Source: Desulfobacterales bacterium (GTDB taxonomy: Bacteria; Desulfobacterota; Desulfobacteria; Desulfobacterales; JASFBJ01). Taken from it: 27,872 nucleotides of DNA. The notes below the pieces were generated by a model. It had not been told where the DNA came from. It did not search any database and worked only from the letters and a program-made list of their open reading frames with translations. The stretch lies in the NCBI GenBank assembly GCA_030149585.1, contig JASFBJ010000005.1, positions 1 to 27,872 of the forward strand, written 5' to 3'. This document shows positions 1 through 8,298 of the stretch, piece after piece. Position 1 is the first letter of the stretch; each line of letters starts with the position of its first letter. The position numbers were made by a program, and so were the translations under genes.

Positions 1-6
1 TTAGCA

Positions 7-570
7 TTATTGGAGCAGATTGCGAAATCTGACAAAATAATCTACTCCCGACCAGATAGTTAAAATCAAGGCTCCCCATAAAAAAAACATCCCAATGCCG
101 TTAAAACTGATGCCAAAATAGGGGAAATGGATTAAAAGAGGGATAATCGCGGCAATTTGAAAGCCGGTTTTGTATTTTCCCAGCTCTGAAGCTGAGACAT
201 CCATATTATTTTCAGCAATAACATTTCTTAATCCAGTTACCGCCAGTTCCCTCCCAATAATAATACATACCAGCCAGGCCGGTATCCAGGCCAATGAAGC
301 CAGCATAATAAAAGTCGACGAAACAAGCAACTTATCAGCAACCGGATCCATAATTTTCCCAAGATTTGAGACCATTCCATTGCGCCTGGCGAAAAACCCA
401 TCCAAATAATCTGTAATAGCGGCTGCACTGAAAAAAAGAGCTGCCATAAATGTAGTAAATTGATTGGGAATAAGCAGCAAAAGAACTATTATTGGAGCCG
501 CTGCCATGCGAAACATGGTTAAATTATTTGGTTCACTAAGTATTTTTTTTATTCGTTCGGGTGGAAACAT
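7..570 (-). CDS. pgsA: CDP-diacylglycerol--glycerol-3-phosphate 3-phosphatidyltransferase
   Basis: Inner-membrane enzyme that joins CDP-diacylglycerol to glycerol-3-phosphate, the committed step to phosphatidylglycerol and cardiolipin. The 187-aa protein has the usual length. It carries the complete CDP-alcohol phosphatidyltransferase signature: Asp54, Asp57-Gly58, Ala61-Arg62, Gly71, Asp75 and Asp79 in the spacing DG-x2-AR-x8-G-x3-D-x3-D. Several hydrophobic helices surround it (about 20-50, 85-110, 135-180). The ATG has an AAGAGG-like ribosome site about 8 bases upstream. It follows the transaldolase-like gene by 18 bp on the same strand and is the last gene seen of this left-going run. Other family members (PssA, CdsA-type) are less likely because the N-terminus, with a short helix and then NNLTMFRM, is PgsA-like. 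Confidence 0.93.
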   Translation of the reverse strand: MFPPERIKKILSEPNNLTMFRMAAAPIIVLLLLIPNQFTTFMAALFFSAAAITDYLDGFFARRNGMVSNLGKIMDPVADKLLVSSTFIMLASLAWIPAWLVCIIIGRELAVTGLRNVIAENNMDVSASELGKYKTGFQIAAIIPLLIHFPYFGISFNGIGMFFLWGALILTIWSGVDYFVRFRNLLQ

Positions 571-588
571 TTGAAACGCCTCTTTTTT

Positions 589-1233
589 TTATTCCCGGGA
601 TTTATTCCAGTCATCAATAAAGGCCTTCAATCCTTTATCTGTAAGTGGATGGGTGGCAAGCTTGCCAAGAACATTAAATGGAATCGTCGCGATATCAGCA
701 CCGGCCAGAGCTGAATCAAGAACATGCAAAGGATTGCGAATACTGGCAACAATAATCTCAGTTGAAAAATTATAATTTGAATAGATATCTACAATCTGCT
801 CAACAAGCAGCATGCCCTCTTGTGACAAATCATCCAGCCGCCCAATAAAAGGGCTGACGTAGGTAGCTCCTGCCTTGGCTGCCATCAATGCCTGCAATGG
901 AGAAAATACCAGCGTTATATTGGTTTTTATACCCTCTTTGGTTAAAGTGCTGACAGCCTTTATACCATCAACTGTCATTGGAATTTTAATAACAATATTA
1001 TTGTGGATTTTGGCCAGCTTTCTAGCTTCATCCAGCATGCCCTGAGTTTCCAGACTAATTACTTCAGCGCTGATCGGGCCGTCAACAATCTCACAAATTT
1101 CATTTATAATCTCTATAAAATCACGGCCTTCTTTGGCAATTAAGGATGGATTAGTCGTCACCCCATCCACCATGCCCATTTCATTGGCTTCCTTAATTTC
1201 AGCAATATTAGCTGTATCAATAAAAAATTTCAT
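589..1233 (-). CDS. Transaldolase-like protein (TalC/FSA subfamily)
   Basis: Small class I aldolase of the transaldolase/fructose-6-phosphate aldolase subfamily, 214 aa, acting in the cytosolic non-oxidative pentose phosphate branch. The Schiff-base lysine is Lys83 in the VIKIPMT motif, Asp6 lies in the first strand (FIDTA), and GVTTNPS is at 24-30. The position that is Gln59 in E. coli FsaA (aligned from memory) is Glu57 here (SAEVIS). Glu is the transaldolase state, so dihydroxyacetone transfer between sugars is more likely than free fructose-6-phosphate cleavage. A good GGGAGGA ribosome site lies 6-12 bases before the ATG. The next gene upstream ends 65 bp away. Confidence 0.9.
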   Translation of the reverse strand: MKFFIDTANIAEIKEANEMGMVDGVTTNPSLIAKEGRDFIEIINEICEIVDGPISAEVISLETQGMLDEARKLAKIHNNIVIKIPMTVDGIKAVSTLTKEGIKTNITLVFSPLQALMAAKAGATYVSPFIGRLDDLSQEGMLLVEQIVDIYSNYNFSTEIIVASIRNPLHVLDSALAGADIATIPFNVLGKLATHPLTDKGLKAFIDDWNKSRE

Positions 1234-1298
1234 TTAAACATCCTCCCATTATAGAACTCTTTTAATAAATAACCCATTATTTCAGAAAAATAGAAAAC

Positions 1299-1565
1299 TC
1301 AAGATTTTCCATGCTCCGCCAAATATTTTTCCTTACATTCAGAACTGCAAAAATAAAGATCCTGACCATTAATCCTCAAATGAACACCGTTTCGTTTGGG
1401 AAAATAGACTTCACAATAAGGATCTTTAACCATTATATCATCAATCTGACCCGGTGGTTTGCCGGAACCATTTTTTTCAATTGAAAAATTATTTAAAATC
1501 CAGGACTTAACTGCCCTGTAGGTCAAATAAAACAGCAGAATAAAAATCAGGGTTCGCATGAGCAT
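1299..1565 (-). CDS. Small membrane protein with YHS/TRASH-like cysteine motif
   Basis: An 88-aa protein with one N-terminal transmembrane helix (about residues 4-24) and a short soluble domain. That domain holds Asp48-Pro49-Tyr50-Cys51 and then Cys73-x3-Cys77 in a FCSSECKEKYL context. This cysteine layout resembles YHS/TRASH-type metal-binding domains, which often bind copper, zinc or iron; metal binding here is inference. The first ATG overlaps the end of folK by 19 bp and has AAAAGG seven bases upstream. A second ATG two codons later is also possible. The function is unknown. Its location behind dapF and folK gives no pathway clue. Confidence 0.75.
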   Translation of the reverse strand: MLMRTLIFILLFYLTYRAVKSWILNNFSIEKNGSGKPPGQIDDIMVKDPYCEVYFPKRNGVHLRINGQDLYFCSSECKEKYLAEHGKS

Positions 1566-2053
1566 TCCAAAACCTTTTGTTCATTATCTTGCAAGCTGTC
1601 CAGCAAGACCTGCATATTCTTTTTTAAAACCGGATGTTTCAGGTTTTTATCTATATCACATATTGGTTTTAAGACAAAGCGCCTTTTATGCATTCTGGGA
1701 TGCGGCAAAACAAGATTTGATTCCTTGATAACCAGATTATCATAAAAAAGAATATCCAGATCAAGAATCCGCGGCCCAAAACGTATTTTATCATAATGCC
1801 TTCCGGCTCTTTGCTGGATCGAAAGCATTTCCGCCAGCAATTTAAAAGGATCAAAAGAAGTTGTGACCTTAATTACCGCGTTCACAAACCATTCCTGCTC
1901 TTTAAAGTCAACCGGCTGTGTTATATAAAATTTAGAAACTTCAATAAGGTTAACCTTTTCACCTGATGTCAGGGTTGCAATGCCTTTTTGACAATTTATA
2001 AGTTTATCTCCCAGATTTGAACCAACTGATATATACGCTAAATGCTCCTTCAT
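1547..2053 (-). CDS. folK: 2-amino-4-hydroxy-6-hydroxymethyldihydropteridine pyrophosphokinase
   Basis: HPPK transfers pyrophosphate from ATP to 6-hydroxymethyl-dihydropterin in folate synthesis. The 168-aa protein begins with the family strand YISVGSNLGDK (7-17). It has the signature RFGPRILDLDILFYDN (91-106), which contains the Mg-binding Asp98 and Asp100, and LPHPRMHKRRFVLKP (116-130). The start ATG overlaps the dapF stop in an ATGA arrangement, so translation is probably coupled to dapF. The C-terminal tail after about 155 carries two cysteines and looks variable. A single-domain HPPK, not fused to folB or folP. Confidence 0.95.
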   Translation of the reverse strand: MKEHLAYISVGSNLGDKLINCQKGIATLTSGEKVNLIEVSKFYITQPVDFKEQEWFVNAVIKVTTSFDPFKLLAEMLSIQQRAGRHYDKIRFGPRILDLDILFYDNLVIKESNLVLPHPRMHKRRFVLKPICDIDKNLKHPVLKKNMQVLLDSLQDNEQKVLECSCEP

Positions 2054-2880
2054 CTCAAAGCATCATCCCCAAGTTTTGCCTCATAAATAACCCTGGCATC
2101 CCCTTTAAGATAAATATCTTTGAAAAATCCCTGCTCCTCATTAAAATAGATTATCAACTCGCTTCTGCTTTGGGTAATTATTTGGATTGGTGCTTTTAAG
2201 CTGAATTTTTTTGCCATATCAATTGCGCATGCAACCGCGCCGGTCCCGCAGGCCAGGGTTTCACCCTCGACCCCTCTTTCATAGGTTCTCATGGCAAAAG
2301 TCTTATCCGGCAAACGACATATAAAATTTATATTGGTTCCCTCAGGCTGAAAAATCTTATGGTAACGAATCTCCTTACCAAGTTTATTTACATCAATTTT
2401 TTCTAAATTTTCACAAAATATCACCACATGCGGGACACCAGTGTTAATACTGCTGATATTTTGCAGACCATTTGCGAGTTTGATCTGATAATCAGCTCGA
2501 TAATCAGTTGGATCAGTAAGCTTAATTTTTACCAGATCACCACGTATCTGAGCTGAAATAATGCCGGCAGCAGTTTCAAAAGACATATTTTTTCCGGCAA
2601 TCCTGTGCAAAAAGGCAAAGCGGGCCGCGCACCTGGCTCCATTACCACACATTTCTGCTTGACTTCCATCGGAATTAAAAAAACGCCATTTAAAATCAAC
2701 TTTATCTGATTTTTCCAGCAGAATTAACCCATCCGCTCCCACTGATATCCGGCGACGGCATATTTTTTTTACGAAATCCGACAATCCTTTGGTTTTTATC
2801 ATCTGATCACGATTATCAATAATGATAAAATCATTACCACTGCCGCTCATTTTATAAAAAAGAGGATTATTCAGCCCCAT
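2050..2880 (-). CDS. dapF: Diaminopimelate epimerase
   Basis: Converts LL- to meso-diaminopimelate for lysine and peptidoglycan synthesis. The 276-aa length is typical. Both catalytic cysteines are present in the standard motifs: Cys78 in EMCGNGARC and Cys211 in GETLACGTGA. The substrate-binding N-terminal motif KMSGSGNDF is at 10-18. The start chosen puts PLFYK just before that motif, as in other DapF proteins; only a weak GGTG ribosome site precedes it. A lipoprotein gene lies 67 bp upstream, and folK overlaps its stop codon. Confidence 0.97.
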   Translation of the reverse strand: MGLNNPLFYKMSGSGNDFIIIDNRDQMIKTKGLSDFVKKICRRRISVGADGLILLEKSDKVDFKWRFFNSDGSQAEMCGNGARCAARFAFLHRIAGKNMSFETAAGIISAQIRGDLVKIKLTDPTDYRADYQIKLANGLQNISSINTGVPHVVIFCENLEKIDVNKLGKEIRYHKIFQPEGTNINFICRLPDKTFAMRTYERGVEGETLACGTGAVACAIDMAKKFSLKAPIQIITQSRSELIIYFNEEQGFFKDIYLKGDARVIYEAKLGDDALR

Positions 2881-2947
2881 ATTTTTTCACCAAAAAAATC
2901 CATGATTTCCATGCTCTGCCTGTGCGATATTTTTAAGTCCCCGTTCC

Positions 2948-3400
2948 TTATGGAAATTCAAACTTTATATAATTGGAATCATCTCCCTTATGGCCTGATA
3001 TGCTGTGCAAATTTACCTTATAGCTATATCTATGTTCTGATTTTAATGCCTCTTGATAAGACATTTTTATACGGGTATTTTCTTTAAGATTTCCTTTTCC
3101 AATCTCAAGATCAGCAACCAGCTTAAAAAGCAAGGGACAACCTTTACAAGGCAAATCCGTCAGAGTGCTCATTGATCGATAAACAAATACGCCGGAAACT
3201 CTATCTGTAGATTTAATGCTTAATCCATTTTTCGATAGTAAAGGAATAGACCATTTCAAAATAAGCAAATTATTTTGAATAGTGTATTCCAAATCATCAA
3301 CTGCTATAATTTCAGGAGCTTTGGGTGGCCGCGGGGCAGCCTTTTTCCCACAACCCATGGGCAAAAGCAGTATAATTGATATAACCGGCAAATATTTCAT
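2948..3400 (-). CDS. LptM-like lipoprotein with fibronectin-III-like domain
   Basis: Predicted outer-membrane lipoprotein of 150 aa. The signal peptide (residues 1-16) ends in a lipobox LPMGC with Cys17 as the lipidated residue. After it comes GKKAAPRPPKAP, a GCGKK-x-PxxPP start resembling LptM (YifL), which in E. coli also sits next to dapF. Unlike the short LptM, this protein continues for about 120 residues with beta-rich sequence resembling a fibronectin type III fold, plus a CKGC pair (85-88). The ATG start is preferred: GGAAG lies six bases before it and it yields a normal short signal peptide. A TTG at 3445 with AGGTG upstream would add 15 residues. Function is inferred only. Confidence 0.72.
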   Translation of the reverse strand: MKYLPVISIILLLPMGCGKKAAPRPPKAPEIIAVDDLEYTIQNNLLILKWSIPLLSKNGLSIKSTDRVSGVFVYRSMSTLTDLPCKGCPLLFKLVADLEIGKGNLKENTRIKMSYQEALKSEHRYSYKVNLHSISGHKGDDSNYIKFEFP

Positions 3401-3456
3401 TATTTGCTTCCAGTTTGGAATAATTATTTTTACTGCTTTATTCAAAAAACACCTGT

Positions 3457-4863
3457 TTACCGGATTTGGATAGCCTTTAAATCATGGCCTTTAAGTTCAA
3501 TCATGGCCTTTTTTATGGCCTCAAGCACTGTTTTAGTGGCAGTGCCTCCTTGTGAAGTTCTGCGATTGATCATATTCTCCACAGTAAGATGATCAAAAAC
3601 ATCATCATTTATAAGCCTTGAAAACTGCTTCAACTCTTTAATGGATAGTTGATGAAGTTCTTTATTATTAGTTAAAGCATAACCAACAGCCTTACCCACA
3701 CAGGCATGTGCTTCGCGAAAAGGCAAACCCTTAATAACCAGATAATCAGCCAGATCTGTGGCATTTAGAAATCCAATAGAAACAGCCGCATTCATCTGCT
3801 CTTTATTGATTTTTATTTCAGGAAGCATTTGAAGATAGATATTAAGGCAGTCTGATAAGATATCTACTGTATTAAAAAGAGGCTGTTTATCTTCCTGCAT
3901 ATCCCGGTTATAGGCTAATGGCAAGCCTTTGAGCATGGTCAGCATCGAAACCAAATCACCGAATACCCGGCCTGCCTTGCCCCTGACAAGTTCAGGAATA
4001 TCAGGATTTTTCTTCTGGGGCATAATACTTGAACCTGTGCTGAATGCATCCGATAATTCAATAAAATTAAATTCTGCTGAAGACCATATTATAAGTTCTT
4101 CTGAAAGACGACTGAAATGGATCATGCAGATACTGGCGCAGGCTAAAAATTCAACAATAAAATCACGATCAGCCACGGCATCCATGCTGTTGGCGGCAAT
4201 CTTTGGAAAATCGAGCAACTTTGCCGTATAGTGACGATCAACAGGATAAGTTGTTCCGGCCAGGGCAGCGGCCCCTAAGGGCATAATATTAATACGTTCA
4301 AAACAGCTGTTAAACCTTTCCCAATCCCGGGTAAACATTTCATAATAGGCCATAAGATGATGAGAAAAAAGAACCGGCTGGGCCTTTTGCAGATGAGTAT
4401 AACCCGGCATCATAATTTCCAGATGCTTTTTTGCCATTTCAACAATCATTTTTCTAAGTTCAACAAGCTGAATAATAATCCTGCCGGCGGCATCTCTTAA
4501 AAAAAGGCGAACATCAAGAGCAACCTGATCGTTTCGACTGCGGGCAGTATGGAGCTTCTGAGCTACTTTACCTGCGAGCTGAAGAAGACGGGCTTCAATA
4601 TGCATGTGGATATCTTCCAGACTATCATCAAAAACAAATTGATTATGATCTAATTCTCTTTTGACCTTACCCAGACCTTCCACAAGTTCAGCTGCCTCAC
4701 TCTGCGAAATAATGCCGGTTTTGGCAAGCATTTTACAATGGGCAAGACTCCCTTGAATATCGTAAGGATATAAACGCCGATCAATATCAATAGAGGATGT
4801 AAAATGTTCTACGCTTTGATCGGTTTTTTGAGAAAACCGGCCACCCCATGGCTTTTCAGACAT
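3457..4863 (-). CDS. argH: Argininosuccinate lyase
   Basis: Last step of arginine synthesis: splits argininosuccinate to arginine and fumarate. The 468-aa protein has the superfamily signature GSSIMPQKKNP (277-287), which includes the catalytic serine loop. It also has the histidine-containing stretch PGYTHLQKAQP (153-163) and HTARSRNDQV (105-114). The N-terminus SEKPWGGRF is classic for ArgH. It starts 19 bp after argG. The ribosome site is unusual: the short unit GGAATAATAA occurs twice before the ATG, giving two overlapping SD-like GGA positions. It is the last of five contiguous arginine genes; the lipoprotein gene follows. Confidence 0.97.
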   Translation of the reverse strand: MSEKPWGGRFSQKTDQSVEHFTSSIDIDRRLYPYDIQGSLAHCKMLAKTGIISQSEAAELVEGLGKVKRELDHNQFVFDDSLEDIHMHIEARLLQLAGKVAQKLHTARSRNDQVALDVRLFLRDAAGRIIIQLVELRKMIVEMAKKHLEIMMPGYTHLQKAQPVLFSHHLMAYYEMFTRDWERFNSCFERINIMPLGAAALAGTTYPVDRHYTAKLLDFPKIAANSMDAVADRDFIVEFLACASICMIHFSRLSEELIIWSSAEFNFIELSDAFSTGSSIMPQKKNPDIPELVRGKAGRVFGDLVSMLTMLKGLPLAYNRDMQEDKQPLFNTVDILSDCLNIYLQMLPEIKINKEQMNAAVSIGFLNATDLADYLVIKGLPFREAHACVGKAVGYALTNNKELHQLSIKELKQFSRLINDDVFDHLTVENMINRRTSQGGTATKTVLEAIKKAMIELKGHDLKAIQIR

Positions 4864-4882
4864 TATTATTCCTTATTATTCC

Positions 4883-6091
4883 TTAGAGTTTATCCTGAAT
4901 CATTTTTTGAATACGTAATCTTAATGCATTGAGTCGAATAAACCCTTCAGCATCTTTTTGAGTATATACAGTATCATCTTCAAAGGTGGCAAAATCCGCA
5001 CTATACAGAGAATATTCGGACTTACGGCCTAAAACAGTACAGTTGCCCTTATATAACTTAAGTTTGACATTTCCTGAGATATTCTGCTGAGTGTCGTCGA
5101 CCATATTCTGTAAAATCCGCATCTCCGGTGCAAACCAGAATCCATTATAAATCAATTCCGCATATTTGGGAATCAAAGAGTCACGCAGATGCATAACTTC
5201 GCGGTCCATGGTAATTGATTCCATGGCCTGATGAGCGATTCTCAAAATTGTACCGCCCGGTGTTTCATAAACTCCCCTGGATTTCATTCCAACAAAACGA
5301 TTCTCAACAATATCCACCCGTCCAATACCATGCTTGCCGGCAAGCTGATTCAAAGCTTCAAGCATGCTGGCTGGAGATAATTTATTGCCGTCAAGTTCTA
5401 CTGGATTACCCTTTTCAAAAACAAGCTCAATTTCTATGGCTTCATCCGGCGCTTCTTCAGGTGATACTGTGAGGGTAAAAAGATCATCCGGAGCGCGCTG
5501 CCAGGGGTCTTCCAAAACACCCCCTTCATAGCTGATATGCAAAAGATTGCCATCTGTGCTATATGGTTTTTCATGGGTAGTTGGAACCTCAATCCCATGT
5601 TTTTTTGCAAATGCCATCAAGGATGTACGTGATCCAAGATCCCATTCACGCCAGGGAGCCACAATTTTAATATAAGGATTTAAGGCCAGATAGGCCAGTT
5701 CAAAACGAACCTGATCATTTCCTTTACCAGTTGCGCCATGGCTGACTGCGTCAGCCTTTTCAAGTTTTGCGATCTCCATCTGCTTTTTGGCAATCAAAGG
5801 ACGCGCTATGGAAGTACCTAAAAGATAGCTCCCCTCATAAATCGCATTAGCCCGAAAAACCGGGAACACATAATTTTCTACAAAATCTTCCTTAAGATCT
5901 TCAATATATACTTTAGAAGCTCCAGTTTTTAAAGCATTTGCCTTAACATGGGCCATGGAATCTTTTTGCCCCATATCAGCTGAAAATGCTATTACTTCGC
6001 ACTGATATGTCTCAATCAGCCATTTTAAAATAACTGAAGTATCCAACCCGCCTGAATATGCCAGAACAACTTTTTCTATCTTTGCCGTCAC
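4883..6091 (-). CDS. argG: Argininosuccinate synthase
   Basis: ATP-dependent condensation of citrulline and aspartate, the penultimate step of arginine synthesis. The 402-aa protein has the PP-loop SGGLDTS at 13-19, and HGATGKGNDQVRFE as the second nucleotide/substrate-binding motif at about 118-131. The start codon is GTG, fixed by a strong AAAGGAGA site eight bases upstream and by the VVLAYSGG strand expected right at the N-terminus. It lies 27 bp after argF and 19 bp before argH. It belongs to the short type I ArgG found in most bacteria, not the longer E. coli form (judged from memory). Confidence 0.97.
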   Translation of the reverse strand: MTAKIEKVVLAYSGGLDTSVILKWLIETYQCEVIAFSADMGQKDSMAHVKANALKTGASKVYIEDLKEDFVENYVFPVFRANAIYEGSYLLGTSIARPLIAKKQMEIAKLEKADAVSHGATGKGNDQVRFELAYLALNPYIKIVAPWREWDLGSRTSLMAFAKKHGIEVPTTHEKPYSTDGNLLHISYEGGVLEDPWQRAPDDLFTLTVSPEEAPDEAIEIELVFEKGNPVELDGNKLSPASMLEALNQLAGKHGIGRVDIVENRFVGMKSRGVYETPGGTILRIAHQAMESITMDREVMHLRDSLIPKYAELIYNGFWFAPEMRILQNMVDDTQQNISGNVKLKLYKGNCTVLGRKSEYSLYSADFATFEDDTVYTQKDAEGFIRLNALRLRIQKMIQDKL

Positions 6092-6097
6092 CTTAAA

Positions 6098-6105
6098 TCT
6101 CCTTT
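6098..6105 (-). promoter_or_regulatory. Ribosome binding site that fixes the GTG start of argG
   Basis: Reads AAAGGAGA on the minus strand, six to seven bases before GTG. No ATG is available in frame near the conserved PP-loop strand, so GTG is the start. Confidence 0.75.
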
Positions 6106-6118
6106 AAAAGGCTTAAAT

Positions 6119-7033
6119 TTAATGCTTGATTAACTCTGTTAGAATTGCTTTGGCCATATGCAGCTTATTTTCGGATTGATCCCATATAACTGAAGAGTGT
6201 CCTTCCAGAACATCTTCGCTGATCTCTTCTCCACGATGAGCCGGCAGACAATGCATAATAATTACATCGGCCGCCGCCTTCCTGACCAGTTTTTTATTTA
6301 CCTGAAATGGTTTAAAAACCGCCAGACGCTCTTTTTGCTCATCTTCTTGCCCCATACTTGCCCAGACATCTGTGTAAATCACATCCGCTCCTTGAACTGC
6401 CTTTGCCGGATCATCAACAAGAATAATATTAGAGCCGCTTTTTTTCCGGGCCCTGTCCAAAATACCCTTATCAGGAAAATAACTCTTTGGACATGCCAGG
6501 CTTAATTTGAAACCCAGTATTGCCGCTGCATTAATCCAGGAATTAGCAACATTATTGCCATCCCCAACCCACGCAATTTTTATTCCCTTATAACCACCTT
6601 TTTTTTCAATAATAGTCATAATATCGCTTAATACCTGACAGGGGTGGTATAGATCGGTTAATGCGTTAATAATCGGAATAGTAGAAAATTCTGCAAAGTC
6701 TTTTATTAAATCCTGAGAAAAAGTTCTGATCACCAGACCATCAATATAACGCGTTAAAACCCTGGCCATATCTTTAACAGGTTCATCACGGGCAATTTGA
6801 GTATCGCGTGCATTGATAAATATAGCCTGTCCTCCTAACTGCAGCATGGCAGCTTCAAAGGAGATTCTGGTTCGAGTGGATGGTTTGTCAAAAAGAATTC
6901 CCAGAGTTTTTCCTGCCAAAGGTTTTTTGATATTGCCGGTTAAAGCGTTTTGTTTAAATCGGGCAGCGCTTTTGAAGAGCAGGTCAAAATCTTTTTTTTC
7001 AAAATCAAGCAGATTTAAAATATCTTTATTCAT
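6119..7033 (-). CDS. argF: Ornithine carbamoyltransferase
   Basis: Makes citrulline from ornithine and carbamoyl phosphate. The 304-aa protein has the carbamoyl-phosphate loop STRTR (52-56), the HPCQ motif, and the ornithine-side motif HCLPAHRGEE near the C-terminus. The start is the ATG giving MNKDILNLLDFEK, with CGGAGAA eight bases upstream and only one base after the argD stop. An upstream in-frame start would overlap argD by 35 bp and has no better ribosome site. The order argD-argF-argG-argH supports a biosynthetic rather than catabolic (arginine deiminase) role. Confidence 0.96.
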   Translation of the reverse strand: MNKDILNLLDFEKKDFDLLFKSAARFKQNALTGNIKKPLAGKTLGILFDKPSTRTRISFEAAMLQLGGQAIFINARDTQIARDEPVKDMARVLTRYIDGLVIRTFSQDLIKDFAEFSTIPIINALTDLYHPCQVLSDIMTIIEKKGGYKGIKIAWVGDGNNVANSWINAAAILGFKLSLACPKSYFPDKGILDRARKKSGSNIILVDDPAKAVQGADVIYTDVWASMGQEDEQKERLAVFKPFQVNKKLVRKAAADVIIMHCLPAHRGEEISEDVLEGHSSVIWDQSENKLHMAKAILTELIKH

Positions 7034-7034
7034 A

Positions 7035-8243
7035 TCAATTCTCCGGCTGATTCTTGCCCAAACCAGCAAAAATTTTATCCAGACAGTTAATCAGGGAGTC
7101 TATTTCTTTTTTTGAAATTATCAGAGGCGGCACAAATCGTAATATTTTCTCCTGAATGCAATTAATTAAAAAACCTTTTTCCATGCAATCCTGGACTAAA
7201 TGTCTTGCCTTAAACTTCATTTTAATGCCCAAAAGCAATCCCATTCCCCGAACATCCTCAATAAAATCATATTTATCTTTAAGGCGCATAAGTTCCTGTT
7301 TTAAATAAGACCCCATATCATTACAATGCTCAAGGATATTTTCTTCGTCAAAGATCTTTAAAACTTTCAGAGCAGCAGCCGTCACAAGAGGTGTGCCGCC
7401 AAAGGTAGAGGCATGACTGCCGGGTCCAAAAGCTTTGGCAACAAATTCTTTTGCCAGCATGGCTCCAATCGGCAGCCCATTGCCAAGGGCTTTGGCAAGG
7501 GTCATAATATCCGGTTCAATACCAAAATGCTCATACCCGAATAGCTTGCCGGTTCTGCCCATGCCTGTTTGAATTTCATCCAGAATAAGCAGGGTTCCGG
7601 TTTCATCGCATAGTTTCCGTACTTTTTTTAAATAATCGGAATCAGGACAGCGAACTCCGCCTTCTCCCTGAACAGGTTCGATTAATATTGCACTGGTTGA
7701 AGAACTGACCTTGGCTGCTAACGCGTTAATATCATTAAAGGGAACAAAATCAAAACCATTTAAAACTGGATCAAATCCAAGTTTGAGCTTAGGCTGACCA
7801 GTTGCCGAAAGGGTTGCCATTGTTCGTCCATGAAAGGATTGCTCCATGGCAATCACTCGAAACCGATTATTTTCCCCTTTGTCCTGAAAATATTTCCTGG
7901 CCAGTTTAATGGCTGCCTCGTTGGCTTCGGCTCCACTATTTGCAAAAAAAACACGATCCGCAAAACTTTTATTTATCAGCAATTCCGCCAGTTCGGTTTG
8001 AGGAAGTGTGTAGTAGAGGTTAGATACATGCCACAAAATTTCTGCCTGTTTTATAAGGGCTTCAATTAGTTTTGAATTTGAATGTCCAAGATTACAAACC
8101 GCAATCCCTGCAACAAAATCAATATACTGTCGTCCGGCTGTATCCCATAGAGTGCACCCTTTTCCTCTTTCAATAATAATTGGAAATCTTGCATAGGTTG
8201 CAGCGATCACCTGATCAGCCTTTTGAATGATTGGATCATTCAT
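7035..8243 (-). CDS. argD: Acetylornithine aminotransferase
   Basis: PLP enzyme that transaminates N-acetylglutamate semialdehyde to N-acetylornithine; some family members also serve the lysine pathway. Class III aminotransferase motifs are present: NSGAEANEAAIKLAR (102-116), HGRTMATLSATG (138-149), LDEIQTGMGR (221-230), and the PLP lysine Lys251 in LAKALGNGLPIGA. Start: the ATG at 8243 (MNDPIIQKAD, 402 aa) has AGGA with an eight-base spacer. ATGs at 8249 and 8264 are in frame; the 8264 one gives 409 aa but has no ribosome site. The stop is one base from the argF start. Confidence 0.94.
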   Translation of the reverse strand: MNDPIIQKADQVIAATYARFPIIIERGKGCTLWDTAGRQYIDFVAGIAVCNLGHSNSKLIEALIKQAEILWHVSNLYYTLPQTELAELLINKSFADRVFFANSGAEANEAAIKLARKYFQDKGENNRFRVIAMEQSFHGRTMATLSATGQPKLKLGFDPVLNGFDFVPFNDINALAAKVSSSTSAILIEPVQGEGGVRCPDSDYLKKVRKLCDETGTLLILDEIQTGMGRTGKLFGYEHFGIEPDIMTLAKALGNGLPIGAMLAKEFVAKAFGPGSHASTFGGTPLVTAAALKVLKIFDEENILEHCNDMGSYLKQELMRLKDKYDFIEDVRGMGLLLGIKMKFKARHLVQDCMEKGFLINCIQEKILRFVPPLIISKKEIDSLINCLDKIFAGLGKNQPEN

Positions 8244-8298
8244 AACCATAATCCTTTTTTTCATTTTTTCATTTTTTCTTTTATAACAGATAGATAGA

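Noticed and set aside
5215..5472. Open frames opposite argG, and similar ones opposite hslU, argH, coaBC and leuS (for example 18812-19135)
   Set aside because: They lie fully inside well-supported genes on the other strand, show no family motif and are expected by chance.
7034..7069. Longer argF start overlapping argD by 35 bp
   Set aside because: The downstream ATG has a good ribosome site and gives the normal family N-terminus.
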